NCBI GenBank assembly: GCA_022482785.1
Contig: JAKVON010000010.1
Span: forward strand, 32,359-96,358
From: Atopobiaceae bacterium
Lineage (GTDB): Bacteria; Actinomycetota; Coriobacteriia; Coriobacteriales; Atopobiaceae
DNA: 64,000 nucleotides
Direction: 5' to 3'
In this document: positions 37,197 to 46,835 of the stretch, piece after piece
Numbering within the stretch: the stretch's first letter is position 1
Layout of the letters: every line of letters begins with the position of its first letter
Notes under the pieces: generated by a model
Told to the model about the DNA's origin: nothing
Seen by the model: only the letters and a program-made list of their open reading frames with translations
The model's database searches: none
Translations under genes and position numbers: made by a program

Positions 37197-38789
37197 ATGA
37201 ATGGGTGGTTTGCTGTGGATATCCTGTCCCTGCTCGGAATGTTCGTCCTCGCGCTCATGCCCATCATCTGGCTGGTCATCGCCCTGTGCGGCCTGCACAT
37301 GGAGGCCTACAAGGCGGCCCTCGGGGCACTCGCCGTCGCCGTCGTCTGCGCGCTCGTGGGCTGGCAGATGACGCCCGTGAACCTCGTCACCGCGGCGCTC
37401 GAGGGCTTCGCGATGGCCATCTGGCCCATCGTCATCGTCATCATCGCGGCGGTGTTCACCTACAACCTCACCGTCCACACGGGTGCCATGGAGACCATCA
37501 AGCAGATGCTCACCTCGGTCTCCGCCGACAAGCGCGTGCTGGTGATCCTCATCGGATGGTGCTTCGGCGGCTTCCTCGAGGGCATGGCCGGCTTCGGGAC
37601 GGCCGTGGCCATTCCCGCGAGCATGCTGCTGGCCCTCGGCCTCGACCCCGTCGTCGCCATCATCGCCTGCCTCATCGCCAACGGCACGCCCACGATGTTC
37701 GGCTCGATCGGCATCCCCACCACCACGCTCGCCTCCATCACGGGCATCGACCCCACGGTCCTTGCCACCACGCAGGCGCTCCAGGTGCTGCCCTTCGTCA
37801 TCGTCTCCCCCATCCTCATGGTCATGCTCGTGGGCGGGGGCCCCAAGGCGCTCAAGGGGGTCCTCCCCATCACGCTGGTCTCCGGCATCTCGTTCGCGCT
37901 GGCGGAGCTCGTCGCCGCCCACTTCGTGGGGGCCGCCCTTCCCGTGGTGGTCGCAGCCGTGGTCTCGCTCGTGTGCACGTTCCTGTTCGCACTCAAGACC
38001 AAGGACGCACCCGTCCCCGAGGAGTACCGCCTCGTCGCAGGCAACGGAGCAAAGGCGAGCGACAAGCCCCTCGACACGGGCACGGCCCTCCGTGCCTGGT
38101 GCCCCTTCATCCTCATCTTCGTGGTGCTGCTTCTCACCTCGAAGCTCGTCCCCTTCGTCAACGGGCCTCTCTCGTCGATCAAGTCGACGGTCAACATCTA
38201 CGCCGGCGACCCCAAGGCCACGCTCACCTTCTCGTGGGTCAACACCCCGGGCGTCCTGATCTTCATCTGCGGCATCGTGGGCGGCATCATCCAGGGGTGC
38301 TCGTTCGGGGACATGCTGGGCGTGCTCAAGGACACCTGCAAGCAGATGAGCAAGACCATCGTCACCATGCTCGCCGTGCTGGGGGTGGCCAAGATTATGG
38401 GCTACTCGGGCATGATCTCGAGCATCGCCGCCTTCTTCGTGGGGACGCTCGGCGCGGCCTACCCCCTCGTCGCCCCGCTCCTCGGCGCGCTCGGCACCTT
38501 CGTCACCGGCTCGGGCACCTCGAGCGAGGTCCTCTTCGGGAATGTCCAGCTCCAGGCCGCCAAGACCCTCGGCGTGAACGACGTCTGGCTCGTCGCCTCC
38601 AACTCGCTCGGCGTGAGCGCCGGCAAGATGATCTCGCCTCAGAACATCGCCATCGGAACCGCCGCCTGCGCCTTGGTCGGCAAGGACGGGGAGATCCTCG
38701 GCAAGGTCTTCAAGTACTCGGCCGCCTTCGTCGTCGCGATGATGGTCCTGGTATTCGTGGGCGCGATGGTGCTGGGTCCGGCCGCATAG
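37197..38789 (+). CDS. lldP: L-lactate permease family transporter
   Basis: Polytopic symporter of the LctP family moving lactate (or glycolate) with protons across the membrane. About 530 residues of hydrophobic helices; family segments FLEGMAGFGTAVAIPASMLLALG, IANGTPTMFGSIGIPTTT, and FVTGSGTSSEVLFGNVQ plus SPQNIAIGTAA near the C-terminus. The start is ATG 37197, with AAGGGGAAG rather far upstream; GTG 37194 or 37215 are alternatives. It ends at a hairpin shared with mntP. Confidence 0.92.
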   Translation: MNGWFAVDILSLLGMFVLALMPIIWLVIALCGLHMEAYKAALGALAVAVVCALVGWQMTPVNLVTAALEGFAMAIWPIVIVIIAAVFTYNLTVHTGAMETIKQMLTSVSADKRVLVILIGWCFGGFLEGMAGFGTAVAIPASMLLALGLDPVVAIIACLIANGTPTMFGSIGIPTTTLASITGIDPTVLATTQALQVLPFVIVSPILMVMLVGGGPKALKGVLPITLVSGISFALAELVAAHFVGAALPVVVAAVVSLVCTFLFALKTKDAPVPEEYRLVAGNGAKASDKPLDTGTALRAWCPFILIFVVLLLTSKLVPFVNGPLSSIKSTVNIYAGDPKATLTFSWVNTPGVLIFICGIVGGIIQGCSFGDMLGVLKDTCKQMSKTIVTMLAVLGVAKIMGYSGMISSIAAFFVGTLGAAYPLVAPLLGALGTFVTGSGTSSEVLFGNVQLQAAKTLGVNDVWLVASNSLGVSAGKMISPQNIAIGTAACALVGKDGEILGKVFKYSAAFVVAMMVLVFVGAMVLGPAA

Positions 38790-38798
38790 GGGCGGTGC

Positions 38799-38822
38799 CC
38801 GGCCATCCCGCGGCACGGCCGG
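38799..38822. terminator. Bidirectional hairpin between lldP and mntP
   Basis: CCGGCC...GGCCGG around a 12-base loop in the 40-bp gap between two convergent stops. Short stem and no strong T-run. Confidence 0.4.
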
Positions 38823-38829
38823 AGAGGCC

Positions 38830-39310
38830 TTACAGGAACATCGCCTTGAGGCCGATGGCCACGAGGACGGCCCCTCCCACAACCTCGGCACGATCGCCGA
38901 GAAGATGCCCGAACCTGCGTCCGATGGCCAGCGCGGCCACGCAGCAGGCCGCCGTGGTGCAGGCGATGATGGCCGAGGCGGAGAATATCTCGACCGACTG
39001 GGCCCTCAGGCTCACGCCCACCGCGAAGGCGTCAATGGCGGTCGCGAAGGCCTGGAACACGAGCGTCGGCATGGAGAGGCGAGCCGTCGTGCAGGTCTCG
39101 GCCTTCTCCCTGCCGACGGGGTTCCGCAGGGCCTCGATGCCCTCGCGAATCATGTTCCCGCCGATGATCCCCAGGATGACGAGGGTCACGATGCCCGAAT
39201 AGCTCTCGATGAGCTGTCCCGCGAGCCCGCCCAGGAAGTAGCCGGCAACGGGCATCAGGCCCTGGAACACGCCGAAGAAGACCGGCATGAGGGCAAGGCG
39301 CGCCTTCGTC
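38830..39310 (-). pseudogene. mntP: mntP manganese exporter, C-terminal part separated by an IS
   Basis: Encodes the MntP segment from KARLALMPVFFGVFQGLMPV through GYFLGGLAGQLIESYSGIV to DAFAVGVSLRAQSVEI and the end, AIGLKAMFL. It lacks a start; the track ORF prepends 90-odd residues of IS-derived translation (MPPSHSRSAS). Joining at the target duplication to the N-terminal piece at 40790-40889 restores a 573-bp frame of 190 residues, normal for the family. The DAFAVGVS repeat of the two-fold MntP topology is visible. Confidence 0.93.
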
Positions 39311-39336
39311 GATCGTGTCGCGAAAGTTGGTGTAGG
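39311..39336 (+). repeat. IS left terminal inverted repeat
   Basis: Starts GATCGTGTCGCGAAAGTTGG. Matches the right end at 19 or more of the first 24 positions. Confidence 0.85.
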
Positions 39337-39424
39337 CACGTTTCCCAGATAGGTACTTCGGGCTAAGGGGAACGGCCATCGCCCTAGAATCTCAAACAGC
39401 GACGTATTGAGACTAGGAGAGGCG

Positions 39425-40723
39425 ATGACCGCTATGGCAATCATAGGCGATGCGCAGGATGGGACGACACCGGAGCTGCCCCGGTTCGACGACGGGATGG
39501 TGAACGTCGGCGAGCTGGCCAGGACGCTCGCCGAGTCGATCGTCAACGAGGTGATGGACGTCGAGGCCGACCTCGAGTGCGAGGGAGGCAACCAGAGGAA
39601 CGGCTACCGAGAGCGCCCACTGCTGACGAGCGTGGGGGCGATAACCCTGCGCATACCCAAGCTCAGGCGCGGGTCCTTCTTCCCCGAGGACGTGGTGGAG
39701 CGCTACTCCAGGACGGACCGCGCGATCGTGGCGGCCGTGGCCGAGATGGTCACCTGCGGGGTCTCGACGAGGAAGGTCGAGCGCGTGGCCGCCAAGCTCG
39801 GCGTCGACCGGCTCGGCAAGGACGCCGTCTCCCGCATGTGCGCCACGCTCGACGAGACGGTCGCCGACCTGCAGGGCCGCGTCTTCCGCGACCTGCGGTT
39901 CCCGTACCTGTGGCTCGACGCCACCTACGTCAAGGCCAGGGAGGGCGGGCACGTCAGCTCGGTCGCGGTGGTGACGGCGATAGCGGCCGCCGACGACGGG
40001 CACCGATACCTCGTGGGCGTCGACGCCGTCGACACGGAGTCGTACGCGTCATGGCTGCTCTTCCTGCGGGGCCTGCGCGACCGCGGCGTCACGGACACGC
40101 TCTGCGTGACCTCCGACGCGCACGAGGGCCTGAGACGCGCCATCGAGGAGACGTTCCCAGGCGCCGCCTGGCAGCGCTGCATCGTCCACCTCGAGCGGAA
40201 CTGCTGCTCGCTCGCCAGGACGAGGCACCAGCGCGCCCTCGTGGGGCAGCTCCTGTCCGCCGTCTTCGCGGAGCGGGACCCAGCGCTGGTCCGCGAGCTC
40301 TACCACCTGGCGGCCGACGAGGTCGGTGCCATCTGCCCCGCGGCAGGCGAGCTTCTGGAGGATGCCGAGGCGGACGCGCTCGCCTACCTCGACTTCCCCT
40401 ACGAGCACCACATACGCCTCAGGACGAACAACGTGCAGGAGCGCACCAACCGCGAGATCAAGCGCAGGAGCCGCGTCGTGCAGGTGTTCCCGTCGAGGAG
40501 GAGCCTCCTCAGGTACGTCGGTGCCGCCCTTGCCGAGATGGACGAGGCCTGGCAGTCCAGGCGCTGGTTCTCCGCAGGGTCCGTCCAGGAGGCCTTCGAG
40601 CGGGAGGAGCAGAGGAGACCTGCACCAGCACCGACCTACGAGGGGACGGCGGCCGAACACGCGGCTGCCATCATCCGGCTGGTGAAGGCCGACGGCGTTG
40701 ACTCGAGGAGGAGGGCGGCATAG
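39425..40723 (+). CDS. IS256-family (Mutator-type) transposase
   Basis: 432 residues from the ATG after AGGAGAGGCG. DDE catalytic residues fit LWLDATYVKA (D), CVTSDAHEGLRRAI (D) and NNVQERTNREIKRRSRVV (E). QRCIVHLERN lies between the second D and E, as in the family. The zinc-like cysteine/histidine cluster of some members is absent. The track start (39407, TTG) adds six residues and is less likely. Confidence 0.94.
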   Translation: MTAMAIIGDAQDGTTPELPRFDDGMVNVGELARTLAESIVNEVMDVEADLECEGGNQRNGYRERPLLTSVGAITLRIPKLRRGSFFPEDVVERYSRTDRAIVAAVAEMVTCGVSTRKVERVAAKLGVDRLGKDAVSRMCATLDETVADLQGRVFRDLRFPYLWLDATYVKAREGGHVSSVAVVTAIAAADDGHRYLVGVDAVDTESYASWLLFLRGLRDRGVTDTLCVTSDAHEGLRRAIEETFPGAAWQRCIVHLERNCCSLARTRHQRALVGQLLSAVFAERDPALVRELYHLAADEVGAICPAAGELLEDAEADALAYLDFPYEHHIRLRTNNVQERTNREIKRRSRVVQVFPSRRSLLRYVGAALAEMDEAWQSRRWFSAGSVQEAFEREEQRRPAPAPTYEGTAAEHAAAIIRLVKADGVDSRRRAA

Positions 40724-40763
40724 GATGCGTTAGTAGCAGGCGGGTTCACGGGCGAAGGCACCG

Positions 40764-40789
40764 CTTACACCAACTTTCAAGACGCTACC
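40764..40789 (-). repeat. IS right terminal inverted repeat
   Basis: Reverse complement begins GGTAGCGTCTTGAAAGTTGG; pairs with the left end. Confidence 0.85.
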
Positions 40790-40889
40790 CCTTCGTCTCG
40801 TGGCAGTAGACGAAGGTGTTGGAGATGGTCACGGCGAAGGCGTCGGCCGAGAGGGCGACCCCCAGCACCAGGATCTCGAGCACTGTCAT
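40790..40889 (-). pseudogene. mntP: mntP manganese exporter, N-terminal part
   Basis: Starts at ATG 40889 after AAAAGGGG, 21 bases past the DUF4012 stop, and encodes MTVLEILVLGVALSADAFAV followed by TISNTFVYCHETK before the IS. ALSADAFAV is the first half of the MntP metal-binding repeat. 40790-40797 is the right copy of the CCTTCGTC target duplication (left copy 39303-39310). Confidence 0.92.
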
Positions 40890-40910
40890 ACGTTCCCCTT
40901 TTGGACGGGC

Positions 40911-42749
40911 CTACCAGCCGGCGACCTGCTGGGCGGTAGGCGTCGAGCGAACGGCGAGGGCAGACGTTGCCTGCGGGGAGGTCGTCACCGTATAGGAGAT
41001 GGTCGAGGTCTCCCCGGAGAGGTCCTGCGTCATGCCAAACCAGACGTCGAGGCCCGTGTAGCTCGCCTCGCTCATCTCGGTCGAGAAGTCGCCGTCCGTG
41101 CTGAGGCTTGAGATCGCGCCCCCGGCAGGGGCATACAGATATATCCTCGTGACCAAATCGCTGGTCCCCCTCTTGAGGGCGGTGTCGGAACCCGTTATGT
41201 ACGTGCCGGAGCGTGCGATGTCGCCCGAGGTGGACATGTTCGAAAGCGTCGTCGTGACCTCATAGCTCGAGCTTCCGTCGGCGTTCTTGGTCGCCACCCC
41301 CACCTGGGTGTCGAGCTTGATGTACCACCCCATCTTTCCCCACGTCTCGTCGTTGAGGTAGACGCCGAGCACGGGCTTGGTGGCGTCCGTCGATATCTCG
41401 CCGCCGAAGCCGAGCTGCTTGATGACCGCCTCCGTCTGCTCGTCGGCCATCCAGACCTGGATGCGATAGTCGCTCGCGGAGCTCTTGAGCATGTCGACGA
41501 GCTTCGTGAGCCCCACCTTGCCGATATTCGTCGTGAGGCTCGCGAAGCACTTCGACGCGGCCTCTCCGAAGAAGATGTCCTGCTGGGATGGGTCGTACTT
41601 GAGGTAGCAGTCATGCATGAGGACGGTCGCCGCGTTTGAGCCGTCAAGCGACGTCCCGTCCGACATGGAGATGCTCTCGCCCGTGAGGGCAAGCAGGGAC
41701 TGCAGGAACACCGGGTCGACGGCAATGACGCCGTCGACGTTCTGCGACCGCTCGGAGTCCCAGATCGACTTGGCGAAATAGCCGACACGGGTGAAGTCGG
41801 GAGTTGAGTTCACGTTGTTCTCGTGCGTGAGCAACGTCTCCCCAAAAAGGTTCCGTTCCTCATCGGTAATCGAAAAGAGATCGGAGAAGCCTGGGAACGT
41901 TGCCTCGGCCTCGAACTGCCCGAAGGTGAGCTTCCCGTCCGTGACGGAGATGGTGCCCCACGAGCCGGCAAAACCACCCGTTGCCCTGATCTCCGCGTTG
42001 TTCTGGGCAAGGACGAGATAGCTCTTCGTCGAGCCGTTCGCCCCGAGAAGCTGCGGCAGGACAGGTGCTATCTCGTCTGCCTGCTGAATCTCCGCGTTGA
42101 GCTTGTCGAGCTGGTCGCGCGCCTTCGAAATCGCCGTCCCGAGCTTGTCGATGTGCGAGGAGCCCAGGCCGTCGAAGGTTGACGTCGTACGAGCGAAAAC
42201 GTCCTTCGTGGTGCTGAGGATGCCGATGAGTGACTGAAGCGTAGCGACGTCAACCGAACCATCGCTCTGCATGATGGAGGAGAGCTGGGTCGTCTTGAGG
42301 GTCTGGGCAACGGGGAGGACGGCATTCTGCGAGAGGTCGTCGAGAGAGGCGGAGATCTGCTGCACCTGAGAGACGTCGCTGCCGTAGACAGGAAGGAGGG
42401 CGGCGACGTTCCAGGATGTGCCGGCGGTTATCCTGTGCATCTCCGAGGACTTCTCGGCGATGTCGTTCGCAGGGGCGTCGATTGACGAGGCATCGCCGCT
42501 CTTGACGGCGTTCTTGAAGGTAGTGAGGTCCGACACGATGGCGTTCGCGTCGCCCTCCACCACCTTCGCGTCCTTGTAGACGCCATATCCGACAAAGCCC
42601 AGCACGGCCACGACGGCAACGACGACGAGCAGGACAACCGCGACGATGCGACCGGTATGCCGCTTGGAACCCTTGCCGGCCGCCTTCACGCGCTCGACCT
42701 CGGCGAGACGGTCGTTGCCAGCCGCTGGAGTCTCGAATCGCTCGGTCAT
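40911..42749 (-). CDS. DUF4012-domain membrane-anchored protein
   Basis: About 612 residues. A basic cytoplasmic N-terminus (VKAAGKGSKRHTGR), one membrane helix (IVAVVLLVVVAVVAVLGFVG), a helical region with SSEMHRITAGTSWNVAALLP, then the extracellular DUF4012 domain beginning KSYLVLAQNNAEIRATGGFAG. It is the last gene of the minus-strand polysaccharide cluster; DUF4012 proteins are often encoded with glycosyltransferases in Gram-positives, so a role in attaching or exporting the polymer is plausible but unproven. Resembles LCP-like architecture without the LytR fold motifs. Start 42749 chosen; 42779 is possible. Confidence 0.83.
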   Translation of the reverse strand: MTERFETPAAGNDRLAEVERVKAAGKGSKRHTGRIVAVVLLVVVAVVAVLGFVGYGVYKDAKVVEGDANAIVSDLTTFKNAVKSGDASSIDAPANDIAEKSSEMHRITAGTSWNVAALLPVYGSDVSQVQQISASLDDLSQNAVLPVAQTLKTTQLSSIMQSDGSVDVATLQSLIGILSTTKDVFARTTSTFDGLGSSHIDKLGTAISKARDQLDKLNAEIQQADEIAPVLPQLLGANGSTKSYLVLAQNNAEIRATGGFAGSWGTISVTDGKLTFGQFEAEATFPGFSDLFSITDEERNLFGETLLTHENNVNSTPDFTRVGYFAKSIWDSERSQNVDGVIAVDPVFLQSLLALTGESISMSDGTSLDGSNAATVLMHDCYLKYDPSQQDIFFGEAASKCFASLTTNIGKVGLTKLVDMLKSSASDYRIQVWMADEQTEAVIKQLGFGGEISTDATKPVLGVYLNDETWGKMGWYIKLDTQVGVATKNADGSSSYEVTTTLSNMSTSGDIARSGTYITGSDTALKRGTSDLVTRIYLYAPAGGAISSLSTDGDFSTEMSEASYTGLDVWFGMTQDLSGETSTISYTVTTSPQATSALAVRSTPTAQQVAGW

Positions 42750-42899
42750 ATCAGGCTTCTCGGCAAAGTGGGAAGGCATAGGCAGGCATCCAATCGCTCG
42801 GCTGTTCCGTATCGTCTACTTTACTATTGACCCCATCGGCGCGTCGACGTCTCCGCGAAATGGGCAAAGGGGGGCAGAGGGCCATCGGCGCGCCAAAGA

Positions 42900-44342
42900 T
42901 TATCTCGAGGTCATGCGATGGGCCTTCTTGGCCAGATCGACGGCTATGCTTTTGAAAAACAGCAGGAAGGCAACATAGGCCATGAGATACGCGAGAAAGG
43001 CGACGATGGGCGAGGCGAACGCGGCCGTGGCGACGAAGACGACAGTGACGACGACCTCTCCCTTGTAGACGCCGTTGGAAGGCGCATCGAGCGCGTGGGT
43101 GATGTAGCGCTCGGAGAAGAGGCTCCTTCCGATGATCGCGACGACCACGGCGCCTATCACGAAAAACACCGAATGCACGACGAAGGCACCCAGCAGAGAC
43201 CCGGCAGCACTGAATAGCGTCGTCACGAGGTTGATCTTGAACAGCAAGCCCTCCTTCCGGTCCACCTTGAAGAACGTCGTGCAGGTGATGTTCATCTTGC
43301 TGTCGAACACGCATATGGGAAGCAGGAAGGCAAAGAAGACGAAGCTGTCGGCATATTGGGGAAGCCATAGGCCCAGCAGCCAGACCATGGGAAAGTACAG
43401 CAGGTAGATTGCTGGGAAAAACAGCCCCATCGTATCTCGTGCGTTGTAGTAGAAGCGGACGATTTCCCCCCTCTCGCTCTGGCGAAGCGCCGGGAACAGC
43501 ACCATCGAGGCCTGGGTCACGAACCCGAGGAAGAAGTTCACCAGCGAGAGCGAGAACGAGAGCTCGCCGAAGGTGGAAATGCCCCAGGCCGCGTCGATCA
43601 TGAAGCGGGCGACTCCCAGGATGAGCATGCTTGCGATGTTGGCGAGCATGAGCTTGATGCCCACACGGATGCTGGCAAGGCTCTGGCGGGCGGCTTCGGG
43701 AAGCGCCTCGAGACCGGAGCCGAGAAAGTCCCTCGCATGCCAGAGGCAGAAGGCAAGCTGGCACACGCTCGAGAAGATGAACGAGCACACATAGGGCTCG
43801 AATGACTGGGTACGGGTCACAAGCAGAAAGGCGAGAGGAGCGAGGAAGGAGAGGCGCTCGAGGATGCATGAGTAGGAATACAGCTTGGTCTCGTTCATCG
43901 CCTGAAAGAGATAGCCAAGATAGAGGGCGACGTTCTGGACGACGAGGAAGATGCCCGTGCAGACGATGACGAACTCCCTCTCGGCACCGAAGCCCCCCGC
44001 CAGGGCGATGATGACGATGGCGGCTGCGAAGACCATCTGGAACGCCACTCCGAACCATAGCTGCGAGTTCATGGAACGCTTGTCGATCCTTGAGCGGGGG
44101 ATGCCTCCGTTGACCAGGTACATGCCGTCGTTGAGCCCAAGGTGAAAGAACCCGACGTAGCTCGAGTAGAAGATGAAGAGCTGCCAATAGCCGTACTGAT
44201 CGACGCCCAAAACCTTCGGGACCAGCAATGCCTGAAGAATCGACAGTGCCATGCTCACGCCCTGCGCAAGGAAGGCGGTGGCGGCGTTGCCTATGAGCTT
44301 CTTCGCATCCATTCGAGTCATTCGGTCGAGTGCTGCGGACAT
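42900..44342 (-). CDS. Polysaccharide flippase (Wzx-like, MOP superfamily)
   Basis: 480 residues, many hydrophobic helices beginning GNAATAFLAQGVSMALSILQ; QALLVPKVLGVDQYGYWQLF is a typical Wzx/RfbX N-terminal segment. Expected to flip undecaprenyl-diphosphate-linked repeat units to the outside for the polymerase. Overlaps the polymerase gene by 25 bases on the same strand. Confidence 0.88.
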   Translation of the reverse strand: MSAALDRMTRMDAKKLIGNAATAFLAQGVSMALSILQALLVPKVLGVDQYGYWQLFIFYSSYVGFFHLGLNDGMYLVNGGIPRSRIDKRSMNSQLWFGVAFQMVFAAAIVIIALAGGFGAEREFVIVCTGIFLVVQNVALYLGYLFQAMNETKLYSYSCILERLSFLAPLAFLLVTRTQSFEPYVCSFIFSSVCQLAFCLWHARDFLGSGLEALPEAARQSLASIRVGIKLMLANIASMLILGVARFMIDAAWGISTFGELSFSLSLVNFFLGFVTQASMVLFPALRQSERGEIVRFYYNARDTMGLFFPAIYLLYFPMVWLLGLWLPQYADSFVFFAFLLPICVFDSKMNITCTTFFKVDRKEGLLFKINLVTTLFSAAGSLLGAFVVHSVFFVIGAVVVAIIGRSLFSERYITHALDAPSNGVYKGEVVVTVVFVATAAFASPIVAFLAYLMAYVAFLLFFKSIAVDLAKKAHRMTSR

Positions 44343-45715
44343 TCGAGAGATTCTCGGTCGCGACCGAGAATGTGTAGGAAATCATGCCATGACATCGTCA
44401 TCCACATTGCAAGCACGACGAGAAGGGCAAGGGAGAGCAGGCCGTAGCTTGAGAGCAGACGGCTAGAAAGGTAGTCCTCGCGGCTAAGGTCAACAAGGTA
44501 CAGACCAATGTACGCATAGATCACAAGCATGATCGGCGACGATTTCTTGGCCAAGTCATAGAGCGTCGTAAAGAGGAAGCCACCGAGGCCGCCGAGAACG
44601 AGAACACCAGGAAGGCCAAAGTCTGAATAGTATCGGAAGAAGCAGGTATAGACATTGCTGCCATGCCCCCCCAATCTCATGAAATCCCCGGCATACGGGG
44701 TGAGCGAACTTGTTATCCCTATCTTGTAGAGAAGGGAGTAGATACCGTAAAACGTATGATAGCCAAGCGGGGACCCGGCCCACAGGCCTTTGTCAAGCGC
44801 CATCTGAAGCGACGGCACGCCGCAACCGAGATAAAAAGAGATGTAATCGACGATTCCCATTCCCGCTGGCCTGCCCACGAGCGGCCCCATAATAAACAGA
44901 GCAACCGTAGACACTACAAAGAGGATGGCGCCGGCTATCAGGAATCGTCTTGCCAAAAGGATCGGCGATTTGCCGTCGCGCACGTCAAGGATGAACCAGA
45001 TCAAAAGGGCTTCGACCACAAAGTTGATAACCGTTCCTCTTGAGCCAGTCGACAGGATGAACACGCACGAAAGAAAGACGGCAATGACCGGGAAAAGGAC
45101 ACTTATCATGCCATCCGGTTTTTCGCGATGTCGAATCTTCTGGACGGCAAGGAACACACAGACAAAGCCGGATGTTATTGCAATTTTCTCGAACCCTCTT
45201 TCGAAGAGACTGAATCCCTTTCCAATCTGCACCCCCGTCGTAGAAAAAGTACCTGAGTAGTTCGCTCTGACCCACTTCGCAATCGTCACATAGTTTGAAA
45301 GGTCCTGGTTTCCCTCCGCTGCAATTCTGTATGTCTCTGCCACTCGGAGGACGATGGCGACAATGAGGAGTGCATACAGCACGAGATACTTCCAGAAAGC
45401 GACATCGGATCCGCCGCAAGTCTCACGATGCCCCCTCTCGCCTACCCTTCTGGAAACCCGACGGGCATTGAGATGGTCCGCAGCAACCCCACCTATCGAG
45501 AAGGCCATGCAGCCCAGGGCAACAATCCCCACAACAAGCCAGCTCAGTTCGGTGACGGTATTCCAGCTGGAGAGACCGACGATTGCAAGAAGCGTTGCAA
45601 AGCAAAACATGAGGCCGTTGAGCGAGATGGGGGCAAGCAGCTCGTATTTGCTCGCTCTAAAGGAAAGTATCCATATGAGCGCAAGCACGAGGAGCAGTAT
45701 GCAGTACGTGGCCAT
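44318..45715 (-). CDS. O-antigen/repeat-unit polymerase-like membrane protein (Wzy-like)
   Basis: 465 residues with many helices and one large periplasmic-side loop with LSTGSRGTVINFVVEALLI, a common Wzy feature, then GSPLGYHTFYGIYSLLYKIG. Sequence similarity among Wzy proteins is low; the call rests on topology plus position between a flippase and glycosyltransferases. The DNA is visibly richer in A+T than the flanking chromosome, pointing to transfer. Confidence 0.78.
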   Translation of the reverse strand: MATYCILLLVLALIWILSFRASKYELLAPISLNGLMFCFATLLAIVGLSSWNTVTELSWLVVGIVALGCMAFSIGGVAADHLNARRVSRRVGERGHRETCGGSDVAFWKYLVLYALLIVAIVLRVAETYRIAAEGNQDLSNYVTIAKWVRANYSGTFSTTGVQIGKGFSLFERGFEKIAITSGFVCVFLAVQKIRHREKPDGMISVLFPVIAVFLSCVFILSTGSRGTVINFVVEALLIWFILDVRDGKSPILLARRFLIAGAILFVVSTVALFIMGPLVGRPAGMGIVDYISFYLGCGVPSLQMALDKGLWAGSPLGYHTFYGIYSLLYKIGITSSLTPYAGDFMRLGGHGSNVYTCFFRYYSDFGLPGVLVLGGLGGFLFTTLYDLAKKSSPIMLVIYAYIGLYLVDLSREDYLSSRLLSSYGLLSLALLVVLAMWMTMSWHDFLHILGRDRESLECPQHSTE

Positions 45716-45779
45716 TCATTCTCCTTGCCTATGCTATCTCTGGAAAAGGGCTCGCTGGGAAATCAGGACAGCGGCCTCC

Positions 45780-46835
45780 CTACCGATGATTGTTTTTCTT
45801 CTTAATCAGCCCGTTGACCGCTATCCCAACATTTGTCAAACGCTCAAGGGAGCGATAGCTGCCCTTCATGAGCAAACGATAGTAAGTCGCATAAGGGAAT
45901 CCGAGAGGGATTCCCTCGAGATCGAACGCAGGCAATTTATAGATCGTACGCAGGCGACTATAGACGGCATCGATGGAGCCGGTCCCGTTCCCGGCACCAG
46001 ACCTGTTGACACGAGCGAGGGAGTCAATGAGATACCAGAGCATATGGCGACCGTATAGCTCGGGATCACGCTTTCGGATTCCGAAGCGAGTCATGAGAGC
46101 GGCCTCTTCGCTGCCCGCCAGCTCAATGCCAAGGAGGAAATCGGGGTTCAGCTTGAGAGAAGAGCTGTGGGCAAGGCGCTGCTTCCAGACATAGAGGGTC
46201 TTTGGGTTGAGCACGACGCAACGACAGTGTTCGCAGAACATGATGTTGAACAGCACGTCCTCGAAGCCGTGCCGAAGCCTTTCGTCAAATCGCAGGCCGT
46301 TGTCGTCAATGACGCGCTTCCTGAACATGCCAGTCCATACCGCACGGAACTCGCCGATCTCTGAATAATGCTCAGCGACCTCGGCGTCCCTATAGATGGC
46401 CGCGCGTCTCGGCACGCTCTCCTTAGAGACGACATCCCCGTGATCGCCCAGGTAGCGTTTGAGACAACGGCCAAACCGCACGAGGTCCGCGTTGTTTTCT
46501 TTTGCTAGCTCATAATTCAAGGAGAGAAAGCCGGGAAGGCACTCGTCATCGTCATCGCTGAAGGAGATGTACTCGCCTCGCGCCACAGAGATACCAAAGT
46601 TTCTTGCAGCGCACATTCCGCCGTTGGGAAGATGAAAGACCCTGACGCGCGAATCTGCAGCCGCATACTCGTCACAGAGTATGCCAGAACGATCCGTCGA
46701 TCCATCATCAACGAGCAGGACCTCAAATCCGTCGAACTCTTGCGCAAGAATGCTATCGACTGCCTCGTGGAGGTAGTCGTCAGAGTTGTAAACGGGCATG
46801 ACGACACTTATGCGCACCTCATCGTTCACGGTCAC
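45780..46835 (-). CDS. Family 2 glycosyltransferase
   Basis: 351 residues, GT-A fold: ISVVMPVYNSDDYLHEAVDS, VLLVDDGSTDRSG (nucleotide site), GGMCAARNFGISVARGEYIS and the metal-binding FSDDDDE. Adds a sugar to the lipid-linked repeat unit on the cytoplasmic face. GTG start overlapping the SDR gene by 17 bases. Donor and acceptor unknown. Confidence 0.88.
   Translation of the reverse strand: MTVNDEVRISVVMPVYNSDDYLHEAVDSILAQEFDGFEVLLVDDGSTDRSGILCDEYAAADSRVRVFHLPNGGMCAARNFGISVARGEYISFSDDDDECLPGFLSLNYELAKENNADLVRFGRCLKRYLGDHGDVVSKESVPRRAAIYRDAEVAEHYSEIGEFRAVWTGMFRKRVIDDNGLRFDERLRHGFEDVLFNIMFCEHCRCVVLNPKTLYVWKQRLAHSSSLKLNPDFLLGIELAGSEEAALMTRFGIRKRDPELYGRHMLWYLIDSLARVNRSGAGNGTGSIDAVYSRLRTIYKLPAFDLEGIPLGFPYATYYRLLMKGSYRSLERLTNVGIAVNGLIKKKNNHR

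Larger units (their letters stand above)
39311..40789 (+). mobile_element. IS256-family insertion sequence (1479 bp) in mntP
   Basis: Complete element: left end GATCGTGTCGCGAAAGTTGG and right end (reverse complement) GGTAGCGTCTTGAAAGTTGG continue identically through TGTA, giving imperfect terminal repeats of about 26 bp that share the core GAAAGTTGGTGTA. The 8-bp direct repeat CCTTCGTC flanks both sides, the usual target size for the IS256 family. One transposase gene fills the element. Exact duplication and an open transposase suggest a recent, possibly still active, copy. Confidence 0.95.

Noticed and set aside
38830-39591. 253-residue ORF as a complete gene
   Set aside because: Its first part is translated IS DNA; the real mntP start is on the other side of the insertion.
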